A DNA stretch of 64,000 bases from Pisaster brevispinus. Lineage: Eukaryota > Echinodermata > Asteroidea > Forcipulatida > Asteriidae. The position numbers were made by a program, and so were the translations under genes. The notes under the pieces were generated by a model. The model was not told where the DNA came from, made no database searches, and saw nothing but the letters and a program-made list of their open reading frames with translations. Positions 52,700-63,781 of this stretch are shown one piece after another (positions within the stretch are counted from its first letter, which is position 1; each line of letters begins with the position of its first letter). The stretch lies in the NCBI GenBank assembly GCA_023634235.1, contig JAMKCF010000020.1, forward strand, positions 8,494,001 to 8,558,000, given 5' to 3'.

Positions 52700-52984
52700 T
52701 CATTGAGTTAGTTTTCTATGTTTTGTCGCACTTTTTTTCAGCCTAACACTCTTTTCACTGGCAGATCTGCGCACGCTGTTGGACTTGGTGATCATGATGA
52801 AATTTCTTGATGTTACCGCCTTCTTGGCATATGTAACAGCACTCCCTCTTGATGCCCCGATGTTGTCTTCCAAACACCTCTTCTTGTATTTTATCTGATC
52901 TAGTTCTGCCATCAAGGCATTTCTTTTCTCTCTTTTTTGCTGCATGGTCTCTTTCAAGGTATGCCATATACTTTTTGCATGCAC
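52700..52984 (-). pseudogene. Coiled-coil fragment, possible element-derived protein C terminus
   Basis: 94 codons, highly charged: LKETMQQKREKRNALMAELD then a stretch around ITKSNSVRRSASEKSVRLKK, a heptad-like pattern. My impression is that this resembles the C-terminal coil of the same family as 50069-50500, but its position upstream of that exon on the same strand would be the wrong order for one intact gene. No start or splice sites assigned. Confidence 0.3.
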
Positions 52985-53324
52985 TGGAAGCTGAAAGAAC
53001 CAATGACTGTCAGTTCAACATTCTTGTAAAACCTCCCCTTGATGCTGCATGGTCACGGGCAATACACTGCACAGCATGTGGGTCCCCTCTTTGAGGTTGT
53101 CTGTTTCCACTTGACAATTGAATGAAAAGCTACAGTTCTACAGTGGCCTGGCCATGACAAAGTAGGAGCAACATCTCCACTGCCTTCCAGATCTTTCTGT
53201 AAGATCTTTCTGTATGCGGAATTGGCACCCATAGTCTCTTGTCCACTCTATGTGAGGAATAATCCAAGGGCTAAACTTGAATTTTTTTTTTTCAGCCTCA
53301 GTTTTCTCAATCAAATGTGTTGGG

Positions 53325-53425
53325 TTTAAAATTATCCCCTGTGGTTTGAATGATCGATGAACTATGCCAGATATGATATCGTGTGGTGAATGCGTTTACA
53401 CAGTACCCAGTCAACCCCCTACTGT
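53325..53425. repeat. ~110-bp satellite-like repeat, one unit
   Basis: 'cctgtggtttgaatgatcga' through 'ccagtcaaccccctactg'; diverged unit of the repeat at 44216 and 54596. Confidence 0.65.
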
Positions 53426-53908
53426 TGTGGAGTTTGCTTGCAGTACCTGACAGATATATGTGCAGTTTGCAGACACTTATTTTCATTATAATATCACAGC
53501 CCCCAGGTTGCCTTTTCAACCCCTCGCCCTTCCTTCACCCTCCTCTACACATGTTTCCTACTGCTCTAAGCCTGATTATCTGAACTCGGTCACTGTGCTT
53601 GTACTGATATTTGTGTAATTTTAGCGGACATTTTCTTGATTTGTTTTTAATAATTGTGCTGCCACTTTAATAGCTAATTAAATAAACTACTTAAAATACT
53701 CAGTGCAATTTGTTTTTAAATCACTTGCCATCAGATCATTACATAGTTTAAATTAAAATTTATTTCCACCTTAACAACTCATGTTTTTACATATTAAGCC
53801 ACTTTCGCATTGAATTAATATTTGGGTGGCACTCCCATGGGTGGGGAAGCTAACCGAGACGATGGTGAAACAGACTGAATAACTAGTGAACACATATATG
53901 TGAGGGCC

Positions 53909-53988
53909 AGTGCTGTAGTTGAGTCTCTGTTGTCCGAGTCCGAGTCTTGTTGTCCGGGTCCGAGACCGGACTCGAGTTCTCCAGCACT
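53909..53988 (-). repeat. ACTCG-type dispersed repeat
   Basis: Reverse complement contains 'gtgctggagaactcgagtc' and 'gactcaactacagcactg', matching the lectin-spacer sequence at 4877-4950 and its copies near 14475, 23965 and 26855. Confidence 0.65.
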
Positions 53989-54595
53989 TATAAGGGCACT
54001 ACGATAGTGACCTTTAACCGGATGTGACAAAAGACATGACCTAGCTTGTAAACAATGCTTGTTAAGTCAAAGTAAGAAAAACAATGCAAGCAAAGAGAAG
54101 CCATTTCTGTGTTCTGCATACCACTGTTATCGTGGCATAGCCAAAACATGCATGTTGTAGTACACTTCAGTGTGTGTCACATGATCATCATGATCATTGC
54201 TGTGCAGCGATCTGGACGTGGTATTTTACTGGCTGGATTTACAGGGAAGATGCATCCACCTGGGCAGAAAGTTGCTCGTTAAACTGCTCATTGGACTCAG
54301 TTAAATTAACTGGGTGAAATTTTCCTGGGTGAAATTTTCCTGGGCTGTACGCGCTGGATTTATAATGGTCAAATTACGTATTTGCTCAGTTAGTTTACCC
54401 CCAAAAAGTCCAAGCAAACACGGCTATAGAGGCGCGATGTATATTGTACATTGTCTGTTTTAGACAATCAATATTTTCAATATGAAATATTAATACATCT
54501 GATCAATTTGTAGTTATTATTTGATCACAATAATTTAAATTTTGCCCAGCTGCTATCTAAATGTGTGCTGTACAGCTTTAATTTGTTGGTAATGT

Positions 54596-54925
54596 TCACC
54601 CTCCTACAGTCTGACAATTTAATATCATCCACTGTGGTATTGAGTGATAGAAAAAAAACTATGCCTGCCTGCAGTATGATATGTTGTGAATGCATCCAAA
54701 CAGTTCACAGTCAACCCTCCCTCTCTCCGGCAAATCAATTTCATCCACATGGCTCTGAATGATTTATTTTCTATGCCAGCCTGCAATATGATATGTGGTG
54801 AATGCATCATTCCATTACACAGTCAACCCTCCTACTGTGCCATCCACATAGTTTTGAATGATTAATGCACAATGCCAGCCTGCAATGCGAAAAAAATGTG
54901 GTGAATTTGTACTTCACAGTTCACA
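54596..54925. repeat. ~110-bp satellite-like repeat, three units
   Basis: Three diverged units in tandem, each with 'atccac-tgg-ttgaatga', 'gcctgca-tatgatatg' and 'cagtcaaccctcc'. Confidence 0.75.
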
Positions 54926-55164
54926 TTTTTATGCGAAGTTGCTTGGCTAGACACAGCCAGTGCAATAAAATGGTTTTGATTCGTTGCAACTCACTGACAT
55001 AACAGAAGTACATATAGGAGGCTACAACAAGTTTGAGTTTTGCTTTTTATCCAAAGCATTGTAGTAACATGTACCAGTAGTTGGTATTGTGGATGGGAGC
55101 TTATTTATGAGCAGCCTTTCAGTTAAAAGTTTTGCTTTTTACCAAATAAGGGGTATGAAAACAT

Positions 55165-55380
55165 TGCATTCATAGTGCTTTCAGAATCAAAACCAGACCC
55201 TGTGCATTCTACGGTAAATTTCTTAGCCACAAGACAAGCAGCCTACAAGTACCTGTTTTGTGAAGGAAACTCTCAGTTCTTTCAGAACCAAAACCAGACC
55301 CTGTTGCATTCCAAGGTAGATGACTTAACAGCTAGACAAGTAGCCTACAAGTATACAGTTTTTGTGAAGCAAACTTATTT
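55165..55380. repeat. ~107-bp tandem duplication
   Basis: Two copies of 'ttcagaa-caaaaccagaccctg' through 'agcctacaagta'. A 24-27-bp duplication 'taagtctataaagcaaatta' follows at about 55532-55580. Neither is coding as far as can be seen. Confidence 0.8.
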
Positions 55381-55399
55381 TATGTACGTAATTTGTTGA

Positions 55400-58350
55400 C
55401 AGTTACACTGTTTTTTATTCAAGATAAAATCCCTGCATCAGGGCCATGATAAGTTACCCATTTCTGTAATTTTATGCGTGCTTATGATTCCAATTAATTC
55501 TCTTTCAAACTATTTAAACATATACATGTATTAAGTCTATAAAGCAAATTATATATTAAGTCTATAAAGCAAATTATATTGAAAATAAACTATTTAGTTA
55601 AATATTTTGGAAATGGAAGAAGCTGTTGATGCTGCACAAATATGATATGAGTACTTAATAAAAGCAAAGAGTCAAATATTATGTAGTGTAAACCCGTGAT
55701 TGGTTTGTTTTACATAGTGCTTAGAGTTCTTGTAATGATCGTAAACAGTGAGACTTGCGTTTGAGGCTAGGGTTAGCCAAGCACTCCATGCAGGGCTAGC
55801 CAAGCACAGGGTTAGTTTTTTCCCTTTTCCATTATTATTATTGTTTTTTATTTGGCCATTGATACAAGAGAACAACAAAGCTTAAAGGTAGTCAAAGCAA
55901 GATAAAACTAATTTTGAGGTAAGGAAACTTGCCTTCGAAAGCGCCCTCATGTGGTCAAAAGTGTGGTTAATTGCTGTCCAAAGCTAAAAAAAATTAATAC
56001 CGTACAGACGACTTGTACCGAGATCTCACGCGGATACTGTTGGTCAAGGTCTATCATTTTGGGAGTCAACTTGTAAAAAAAACTAATAGTGGAAGTGTAA
56101 CAATGTGCATCTCTTAATGTTCAATATTAGAGGAAAGTGACGTCCAAATGGCACAACTAAGTTTTACTGATGACGTCAGGCGGATTGGATGAACTCATGC
56201 ACAAAATGCTCATTTCGGAAACAGAAGAGTGGAAAACATGGAGGACTTTAAATCACAACAAGTTAACTGGTTAGGCAAGTCATTGGACAGATTAAGGGCA
56301 AACGAGATTTAGCTCTAGTTATCAACTTCTTTACTTTTCAGACCCAGTGACAAGTGGGCAACCCTGAGTGTTGCGGGTCAAACAAACTTGAGATGTTCTC
56401 ACTATGGAGGTGTACCATGCTAAATCATTATTATCTCGTGTCAACGTCGTAAAAACAAGTGTAGGCATAGCTCGGCCCAAACAAACGGCGTTTTATTATT
56501 ATTCCAATTTTAGAGTTGTTCAGCAAATTAGCTTGCCGATTGGGGCTATTTATATCCTGATTGGGAAGGGGTTGCCGATTGGGGTATTAGAAATTACCCA
56601 AGACGGGTTGTTTAGATCGAGCTGTGCCAGGAGATTTCAGTTGGATGTGGATGATGGTTTCCATGTAAAGGACTGCTCTAATATCGGGTGAATTTAGTCT
56701 GTCCGGTGCCCTTTTCACAAAAGACAAATTTACCGGGAAATATTGTTGGTTTTCATAGGAAACATCTGCGAAGTAGATTTTTTGTTTAGTTTTTCCCCAG
56801 GACAACTATTGAGGTTGACAAATTAAATTTGTTTTATATAGAGCATGCGTGATTTAATACCTTATCGTCGTTTTTTACTTTCTTGCATCTGACCCCTTCT
56901 TACGCTGACGTCACACGCGGCTACTATGTCTGCCCATGGGCTGCCTCTTTGGGATTCAAATTGCATGTACAGAAATGACGCGGATCTTCCACGCGCGCTT
57001 TGCTTACAGCACAATACACTCTGGCAATCTGACTGCCAAACTTGGCGCTACGAGATTTATGTGTAATAACGTCAGGTGGATTGGGTCAACAAAAGTTAAA
57101 AACAAACAGACCAACGTTTCTTTAATAATTTAGACCAGTTGGGCTTTCCAATTGACACAACAAAATAAATGACAATAGCAGCTTCTCTGGGTTTTATGGC
57201 CCTTCCCTCCAATAACTAAGCCTATGTTAATTCAAGGCCACCGTACAAACAACACACATAGGGGTCGCTCCTTGGATTGCTATCTTATTCAGCTGGTAGC
57301 TACCAGCTAAATAAGATATAATGACGGTACAGTTAATACGGATATAGTAAAGGAACATTTGTTAAACTTCTTCAAACAACGCACACCACCCCACATCCAG
57401 AGCACCACTGTTTTGAGGTATAGTTTGCACGCAACGTTACTTTCAGAAAAACGCATTGCAATAGCAAATAAGCATTGATAAACTTCTAAGCACCTGCCAA
57501 TTTATCTCATCAGAGTCAAAGCTGACATGCATAATTCATGTTTCCTCTTAAAAAATGATAAATTATAACCAAGCGGATTGCAGTTCTCAGGAAACACTAT
57601 GGCTCCGTCTTTCATTTAATTAAGCAAATCAGAGTGGTGACGCATCGCTAAAAACATTATTTTAAACGATGGGTTTTACATACTTCGCTGATTATCGAAC
57701 GAGTAAATTCTATTCCATCCTCTGGTTTTCAACACGCCATCCAAACCAACCAATTTCGAGAGAACGAAAACCGGTCTCGCCAGGGACTTTGCGCACGTTC
57801 GTGTATTCGGTTGCGATTACTGAATTATGAAACAATCTTTCGTGATTTGGGGGCATTGAAGTTTTTTTTTCTCGATTCGGAGAGTGTCTGCGAACTCCCC
57901 CACGACTCCCCCGCCCATCGCACCACCCCCATTCTGGGATTGTGAAGGTTACGCCTTGAGTATACTTCAACTGTGGAGGACAAAGGTAGGGGGGTAAACA
58001 ACCCTGACGGGGGTCGGTGGTGATCTCAAAATCACGAGATATAAAAATGTGCATTATCGTCAGAACGGTTTTGTACACACCCACTTACGTAATGGTTATC
58101 GGCTTTTCGGGATTAATGCTCCGTTATAAAATGAGTGTGGACCACTAGCTGGGTAAATACCTGAGCTCACACAGCAAGTACAATGTACTGGTTAATAGGA
58201 CGCAGCTTTCATTAAAAAAAAATGTTTTTTAAACATACCTATAGTATTGAATGTATAATGATTGTGTTTTACCAATACACTCTTAGTGTATCCATTAAAA
58301 TATCATTATGCGGCTTGCCCATAATCTGATCAAGTTATTCCTCCTCTATC
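55400..58350. other. Gene-poor stretch, nothing recognised
   Basis: Only short open frames, the longest 124 codons on the minus strand at 57710-58084 with no domain. A 38-base near-perfect palindrome centred on AGCTGGTAGCTACCAGCT lies at 57281-57318. Shared 'acgtcagg-ggattgg' words at 56173 and 57070 hint at another old repeat. Confidence 0.5.
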
Positions 58351-58614
58351 CACTCTGCTATTGTTTGGTTCACTCCGCTATTGTTTGGTTCACTCTGCTA
58401 TTGTTTGGTTCACTCCGCTATTGTTTGGTTCACTCCGCTATTGTTTGGTTCACTCTGCTATTGTTTGGTTCACTCTGCTATTGTTTGGTTCACTCCGCTA
58501 TTGTTTGGTTCACTCCGCTATTGTTTGGTTCACTCTGCTATTGTTTGGTTCACTCTGCTATTGTTTGGTTCACTCTGCTATTGTTTGGTTCGCTCTGCTA
58601 TTGTTTGGTTCACT
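58351..58614. repeat. 20-bp minisatellite, about 13 units
   Basis: Units of 'ctattgtttggttcactctg' with a T/C variant (CTCTG or CTCCG) and one CGCTCTG unit near the end. All three + frames are open because the unit has no stop in any frame; this is not a gene. Confidence 0.95.
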
Positions 58615-58659
58615 ACCTTCCTCCAACCCTGGGGATTATCCAATGCCCTCTAATCTGAT

Positions 58660-58915
58660 AGGCTCTAAAAGCTCCCAGGTCAGAATGGACCCGGAGTCCA
58701 GGTCCCAGGGGGGCTCGACCCACTTCTGGGTCAGGCTGACCTCTGGAAACTGGTCAAGAAATGGAACTTTTGACTCGCATTCCGGGTCATTTTGAACCAT
58801 TTCTGGGTTATTTTGTACACAATTTCCAGTTCATATTGACCGGGTCGATGTCCGGGTCATATTGACCCGGAAATCGGTCAGGCCCAGCGGGGTCTGCGGA
58901 TCCGGGTAAATTGTT
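58660..58915. repeat. Cluster of degenerate CCGGGTCA/TGACCCGG words
   Basis: Repeated 'ccgggtcat-ttga' and its complement (for example 'ccgggtcatattgacccgg' at 58852-58870). No coding frame. Possibly an eroded tandem or inverted repeat. Confidence 0.5.
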
Positions 58916-59099
58916 ACCAGGAGTTTCTGATTGGTTACTAATTCTCTTCATTTTTCTGAATTGCAATGCCTTTATTCTATAAATAGAGTTGTTTTCGTGT
59001 TTGTATTGTGTCTATTCCTCTCACGAAGGTCCAAATCGGATCGAAAGCTAAGGCCACCACTTCTTCATTTATTTTGTAAAAGGGAAATAAGTTTAAAAC

Positions 59100-59154
59100 T
59101 TTGTTTGTTTGTTTGTTTGTTTGTTTGTTTGTTTGTTTGTTTGTTTGTTTGTTT
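59100..59154. repeat. (TTTG)n microsatellite
   Basis: About 13-14 TTTG units. Shorter runs occur in the lectin spacers at 10411-10436 and 19951-19972. Confidence 0.9.
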
Positions 59155-61001
59155 GACTTTGTTTCGTTTTGTTTTTGTTATTGCTTTTTCATAAACGTCA
59201 CTATACACAAATACATGTTAGAACAACATGTGTACAATTCCTAATCATGTTCGGGAGGTCATTCTTAACAAACAAGGTTGCGTATTTTGTAATTTAGGAC
59301 TGGGCGATAGCGGGACACTAGTCCGTATTCCGTAAACGGGACTCGACTAGTTTGAAAGTCTAAGAGTAGAGGCCTTTGCAATATGAAAACTTTTTCATTA
59401 TAGAAAAAAAGTTGAGACCACAGTATTATGCACTAAATTATCATTGTGAAGTTTTTAGTCTGTTGTCTTGCCTGAACGTACAATGGCTACTATTTTAAAG
59501 TGTATCATTGTTTAATGTACGACTTGAGCAATTTCGCCTCTGATACAAGTTTGAATTTCAATAAACCTTGAATGATTACGAAATATATTTAGGCCTACAT
59601 TATTGTACACTTAACTTGCTTATTTATCCAGCAACGTAATTCACGGTTCTTTTCCTACCGTTCCCGATATTTAAAAATCGTCACAATTACGTTTTTTTGT
59701 TTTGTTTCTTTGGTGTTTTTTTACCAGTACTTGCTCTTGAAAACAAGCCAAGCACAATTTCGGGGGAAACTTTCGTGACACTTCTTATCGTCCCGCTAGC
59801 CATAGCCTGATTTTTTTTTGCCCGATAATAGGATTAAGGTGTTTGCAAACAGAGATTGCTGCATGGTCTCACCTTAAGATAACGGATGTTAACCTTTGAT
59901 ATGTAACCATCTTTTACACGCCCATCTAGGCTTACGAGAAGGCACGAATCACAACACAACAGTGTTTGTATTCATGCACTTGTTAACATATGTTGTTAAC
60001 ATTTTATACACAAACGAACCGAAACAGAGTGGACGAAACTTGACTGTCTGGAAAAACACTTCTGCATGCACTATTGGCTGAAAGTATCTACTTTTCTCGG
60101 GACTCTTGTTGAATGTAGGAGACTTGGCACTTAAGGTATGTGGTTTTGTGAATAGCGATCTTCTACAGTCTTACTCGAGTTTAATTGTGGGGGTCTTTGC
60201 GTCCATGCATTCTATAGGGACTACTTTAATTCCATTGCCTGATTTTGGTATTCGTAAAATAATTCACATGATTGATGTAACAGAATGTGAGAAATAGAAG
60301 GAGAAAAACACATGAATGCATACTGGCTTGGGATATGTTTTTAAGTATTGCATACAACTGCACTGTCTACGGATTTATTGAGTTGTTAACAATGCAAACT
60401 GGAAAATTGTCAGTGCAGTAAAGGGCAGCTCCATGGCTCGAGAAATTGTTCAATTGTAATGATGCGTTCCACATATTTTAATGTGACTGAAGTCAAGGTG
60501 AGTGGTCTACAACCATTTAGATAGTGCTCGTTTTGGGGACTGGATACAAATTAATAAAACAGTTTCATAATCTTTGGTATAAATCAGAGATCGTACGGCG
60601 CCGCGAAGACACACGATGGGCAGCAGAGCTCTATTGTTAGAACGTGAATTGCATGGACGCCATTTTGGCAAGCAAACGTTTTGTTTAGCATTGATAGCAA
60701 TGGCCATTGTTTCCCTCGGTCGTTTGTTGCATCGAGAGAGTTTCTTACTAAAATGGCATCTAGGGCATACTTCACATTCAGCCCGAGTTGCCCATCTATA
60801 TGAAGGCATGCATCTTGGTATAAATGCAGGTCTATTAACTTCCGAAAGATGGTTGTATATGCCCGATGGCACTGCTAGTTGTCTGGCACTTTCTTTGAAT
60901 AAGACAAATACCAAATTTATCATACCAATTACCTTTTATCTTGTAGTTCCTTTGACGCCCGAGACCCTTACCCGGGTTCACACAACTTTGGGATACACGA
61001 G
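59155..61001 (+). other. SLCO upstream region, no gene recognised
   Basis: Short open frames only. The longest (60616-61122) overlaps the SLCO start in another frame and looks like 5' untranslated sequence. Promoter and first transcribed base not determinable. Confidence 0.45.
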
Positions 61002-61241
61002 ATGGCAACATCTGATGAGGAATACCTCGAACCCAACGGGGCCAAACCACAAACCAACGGGGACACAGAATCTGAGAAAGCCGACGACATCTCGTACGAA
61101 AAAGAAAAGGATGCTTCACTAGATAACGAGGAGAGTAGCGATTTTCGCTATGGGTGGTTTGGCTGGCATCCCAAATGGCTTCAGGGATTTAACAAGGCAT
61201 CCTGGCTACTCGTAATTCTATGTGGATTTTCAACTGCTCAG
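61002..61241 (+). CDS. SLCO exon 1
   Basis: 80 codons, phase 0 at the end (GCTCAG before GTAATG). Codes the acidic tail and the start of helix 1 (SWLLVILCGFSTAQ). An inverted-repeat element starts eight bases beyond the exon. Confidence 0.88.
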
Positions 61242-63781
61242 GTAATGTGAGACTTTTGAGGACTCTAGGTGGCAGCAGACTAACCAGGTAAATGCGTTGT
61301 TCTTGGAAATGTGAGCGTACTCAGAACGACGTCAACAATGGAAATTTACCTGGTAAGTCTGCTGCCACCAAGCGTTCAAAAGTCTCCCATAGACCCTAAA
61401 GAAAATTTATTGAAAGAATTACACAATTCTTTCTTTCCCAAATTTATTTCCACCGCCCATCTCTTTATCAGATTGTCTTGCAATCAATTTGAAAGTTCCG
61501 TCATCTTTTTTTGTTATCAAATTAGTTGGTCACGTCTGATAGGGATGAGAAATGTTGTCTTAACTAAGACTTTTTATGTCTGCCCGTAGCCTTTAATTTC
61601 TCCATTTAAATAAGAAACCGAGCCTGTTGATCTACCCGTCTATACCTGCTCAGCAGGCTTAAAGTACTCGTACCTGAAGGCCATTATTCGATACTCGACT
61701 GAAAAATAACCTGTAGCCCATAACTCAAACTCGTGTACTCGACTGAGAATGTACTCGGACCCGTAAAGTAGACTCTAAAATAGGATTGGCTAAATTGTGC
61801 CACGTTAATGTAAATTTATGCCATCGGTATCCAATTGCTTTAGGGAAAAGCACTGGGAAATGCGCAAGTGTTGTCTTTATATAAAAAGTTAACTATCATA
61901 ACAAGCACACATTGTCATCAAGGGCCTATATAAATCAGCAGTATAGTCAACGACTATAATAAACACATTGATACCTATTTTTGGCAGTGCATTCGTACTA
62001 GTTCTCAGGGATCCAAGTACTTGGTTCTCGGCTCTTGGACTCAGTACTCAGATATCAGAATACTCGTACTCGATGGCCAAATTACACGTACCCGAGTACT
62101 ACTTTGCCACCCTATATACACGTCGGCAGTACCTAATACTCGACATAAAAGTATTTGCAACAACACTGGGACCATGGCCCAATTTCATGGTGCCGCTAAC
62201 ACAGAATTCCGTGCTTATGGCCCTGCGATCCTGGCCTATAGAAGCTTGCTTTTTGTTTCTTTTCTTTTAAATTTTTTTAATTTTTATACAGTCCCCAGCA
62301 CCATAAAATTGGGTGCTGGTTGCAGTTAGTACAAAGTGAGCGGACCAGAGTGTCAAACAAAATATTTGAAAGCAGTGCCTTGCTTGATGGTCCTTTTCGA
62401 AAGAGTAGGTCTGTAACTTAAACTTATGTTTTGTTGCGTTTCTTAAGCAGTCTGTATGACTTCGTGTTTTTGTTCTTCATTGCAGGGTTTGGTAATCAAC
62501 GGGTACATTAACGTTGGAGTAGCTACAATTGAACGTCGCTTTGAGTTAAGCAGCAGCGCCACTGGTCTTATCGTCAGTATGTATGACATCACCTGTGCTG
62601 TTCTCGTCCTCTTCGTGACGTATATAGGTGGGCGTGGCCACAAACCAAGATGGCTGGCATGGGGGCTCATTATCATGGGAACTGGCTCGGTTATATTCTC
62701 TCTACCTCACTTCACGACTGGCCTCTACGAACCAGTCGTAGGTTCGGTCTCCAACCTATGTGGAGGAGCTGACTCGGGGGAACCACAGTGCGACGAAAAC
62801 GGGAGTGGCACATCGGGACTCTCCAATTACTTCTACGTGTTCGTTTTGGCCCAGATCTTCCATGGGTTGGGGGCCCTGCCATTGTACACGCTCGGAGTTA
62901 CTTTGCTAGATGAAAGCGTCACGACAAAGCAGACAGGCCTCTACCTTGGTAAGAAATTCCGCGGTTCATTAATTGCGCGGTTCATTAGTTATTTCGGCTT
63001 ATGGCGTTATGATGTTTCAGTAATAAACCCTCCGTGACACTATCGCACACTTATTGAGTAACAGTTTTTAATTCAAAAAGTCGTTACTCCGCCATTTTTT
63101 TCAAAAAATTCCAAGTTCTACAACTGCAACTAGCCAAACAGCACGCCAAATGTCTTATTACCATCCGGGGTTTGTTTTTCACTAACACAATCCAACAATG
63201 ACCCGCTCTCCAGGAATTCCCATTGGAATTGTACAGCAATTACTCAGCCTTGTTACGTCGTGTAAACAAAGGGTGTTATTCCAAGAAATGGTTGATTGAG
63301 CAGAAAGATACATTTTTGCTTGAATTTATTGTATTTAGTCAAAGGGTCTCTATTTAAGGCTTTGGGTGATTTAAATTTGATTGGGTGATTTAAAAGTGAT
63401 TTGGTTCTTCACAGAAATGTATTACACTCTAAAATCAAACTGTTACTCAAAAAGTAAGGCAGGGTGAAATAGTGTGATTTTGTTTGATGGTGTAACGCAG
63501 AGTAAAGCAACTGGTCACCAAAGCATTATTTTAAAAGCTCTGCATTTTTGTAGTGTTGTGTTATGACATATTCTTAATAGTTCTTAGGTATACATGGCAA
63601 ACATGTGTAATAAATCAATTTGATTTAAAAGTATTCTGTTGTATAATTCATTTTATTTATTTAATTTTGTTTGTCACGTAGGATGGTTTTATGCATTTTC
63701 TGCCTTTGGACCAACACTGGGTCTTCTCTCTGGTGGAGTTTTCCTGGGTCTTTATACAGATCTACGAATCGACCAGAAAAG
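61002..63781 (+). CDS. SLCO4-like organic anion transporter, 5' part (runs off the window)
   Basis: Exons 61002-61241, 62486-62948 and 63682-63781 join in frame (80 codons, then 463 and 100 bases). The protein has an acidic cytoplasmic N terminus (~1-50), WFGWHPKWLQGFNKASW, and the first membrane helices. OATP family signatures follow: GLVINGYINV, TIERRFEL, GLIVSMYDI, then GGRGHKPRWLAWG and SLPHF, which most resemble the SLCO4 branch, a Cys-containing external loop, and QIFHGLGALPLYTLGVTLLD before the next helices. The product is a 12-helix plasma-membrane carrier for organic anions; substrates in this animal are unknown. About 270 of an expected ~700 residues are in the window. The start is the ATG opening the exon's acidic leader. 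Confidence 0.9.
61249..61386. repeat. 138-bp inverted-repeat element at the SLCO intron 1 donor
   Basis: Ends GAGACTTTTGA and TCAAAAGTCTC; inner arms 'ggtggcagcagact' with 'aaccaggtaaat' pair with 'atttacctggt' and 'agtctgctgccacc'. No coding capacity. Likely a miniature transposon. Confidence 0.8.
61387..62485. other. Remainder of SLCO intron 1
   Basis: AT-rich, with ACTCG-containing words ('gatactcgactg', 'tactcgtactcgatgg') between 61690 and 62100 that recall the dispersed repeat of the lectin spacers, and a 'cccaatttcatggtgccgctaac' stretch near 62176. No exon seen. Confidence 0.4.
62486..62948 (+). CDS. SLCO exon 2
   Basis: Acceptor 'gttcttcattgcag', donor CTTG before GTAAGA; one base over. 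Encodes helices 1-4 and the first loops, with GHKPRW and the LYTLGVT motif. Confidence 0.92.
62949..63681. other. SLCO intron 2
   Basis: AT-rich with short tandem-like duplications ('gggtgatttaaa' twice near 63365-63393). No exon or known element recognised. Confidence 0.5.
63682..63781 (+). CDS. SLCO exon 3
   Basis: Acceptor 'tttgtcacgtag', donor AAAAG before GTACAT. Encodes GWFYAFSAFGPTLGLLSGG and LYTDLRID, the next helix. The rest of the gene lies beyond 64000. Confidence 0.88.

Noticed and set aside
57710..58084. 124-codon minus-strand frame
   Set aside because: No recognisable domain, no splice partners, and composition driven by a C-rich tract.
58308..58795. Three overlapping + frames of 90-144 codons encoding a repetitive hydrophobic peptide
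   Set aside because: Product of a 20-bp minisatellite without stop codons.
60616..61122. 168-codon + frame before and overlapping SLCO exon 1
   Set aside because: No domain; it overlaps the transporter start in another frame, and the exon 1 frame has clear OATP similarity and correct splicing.
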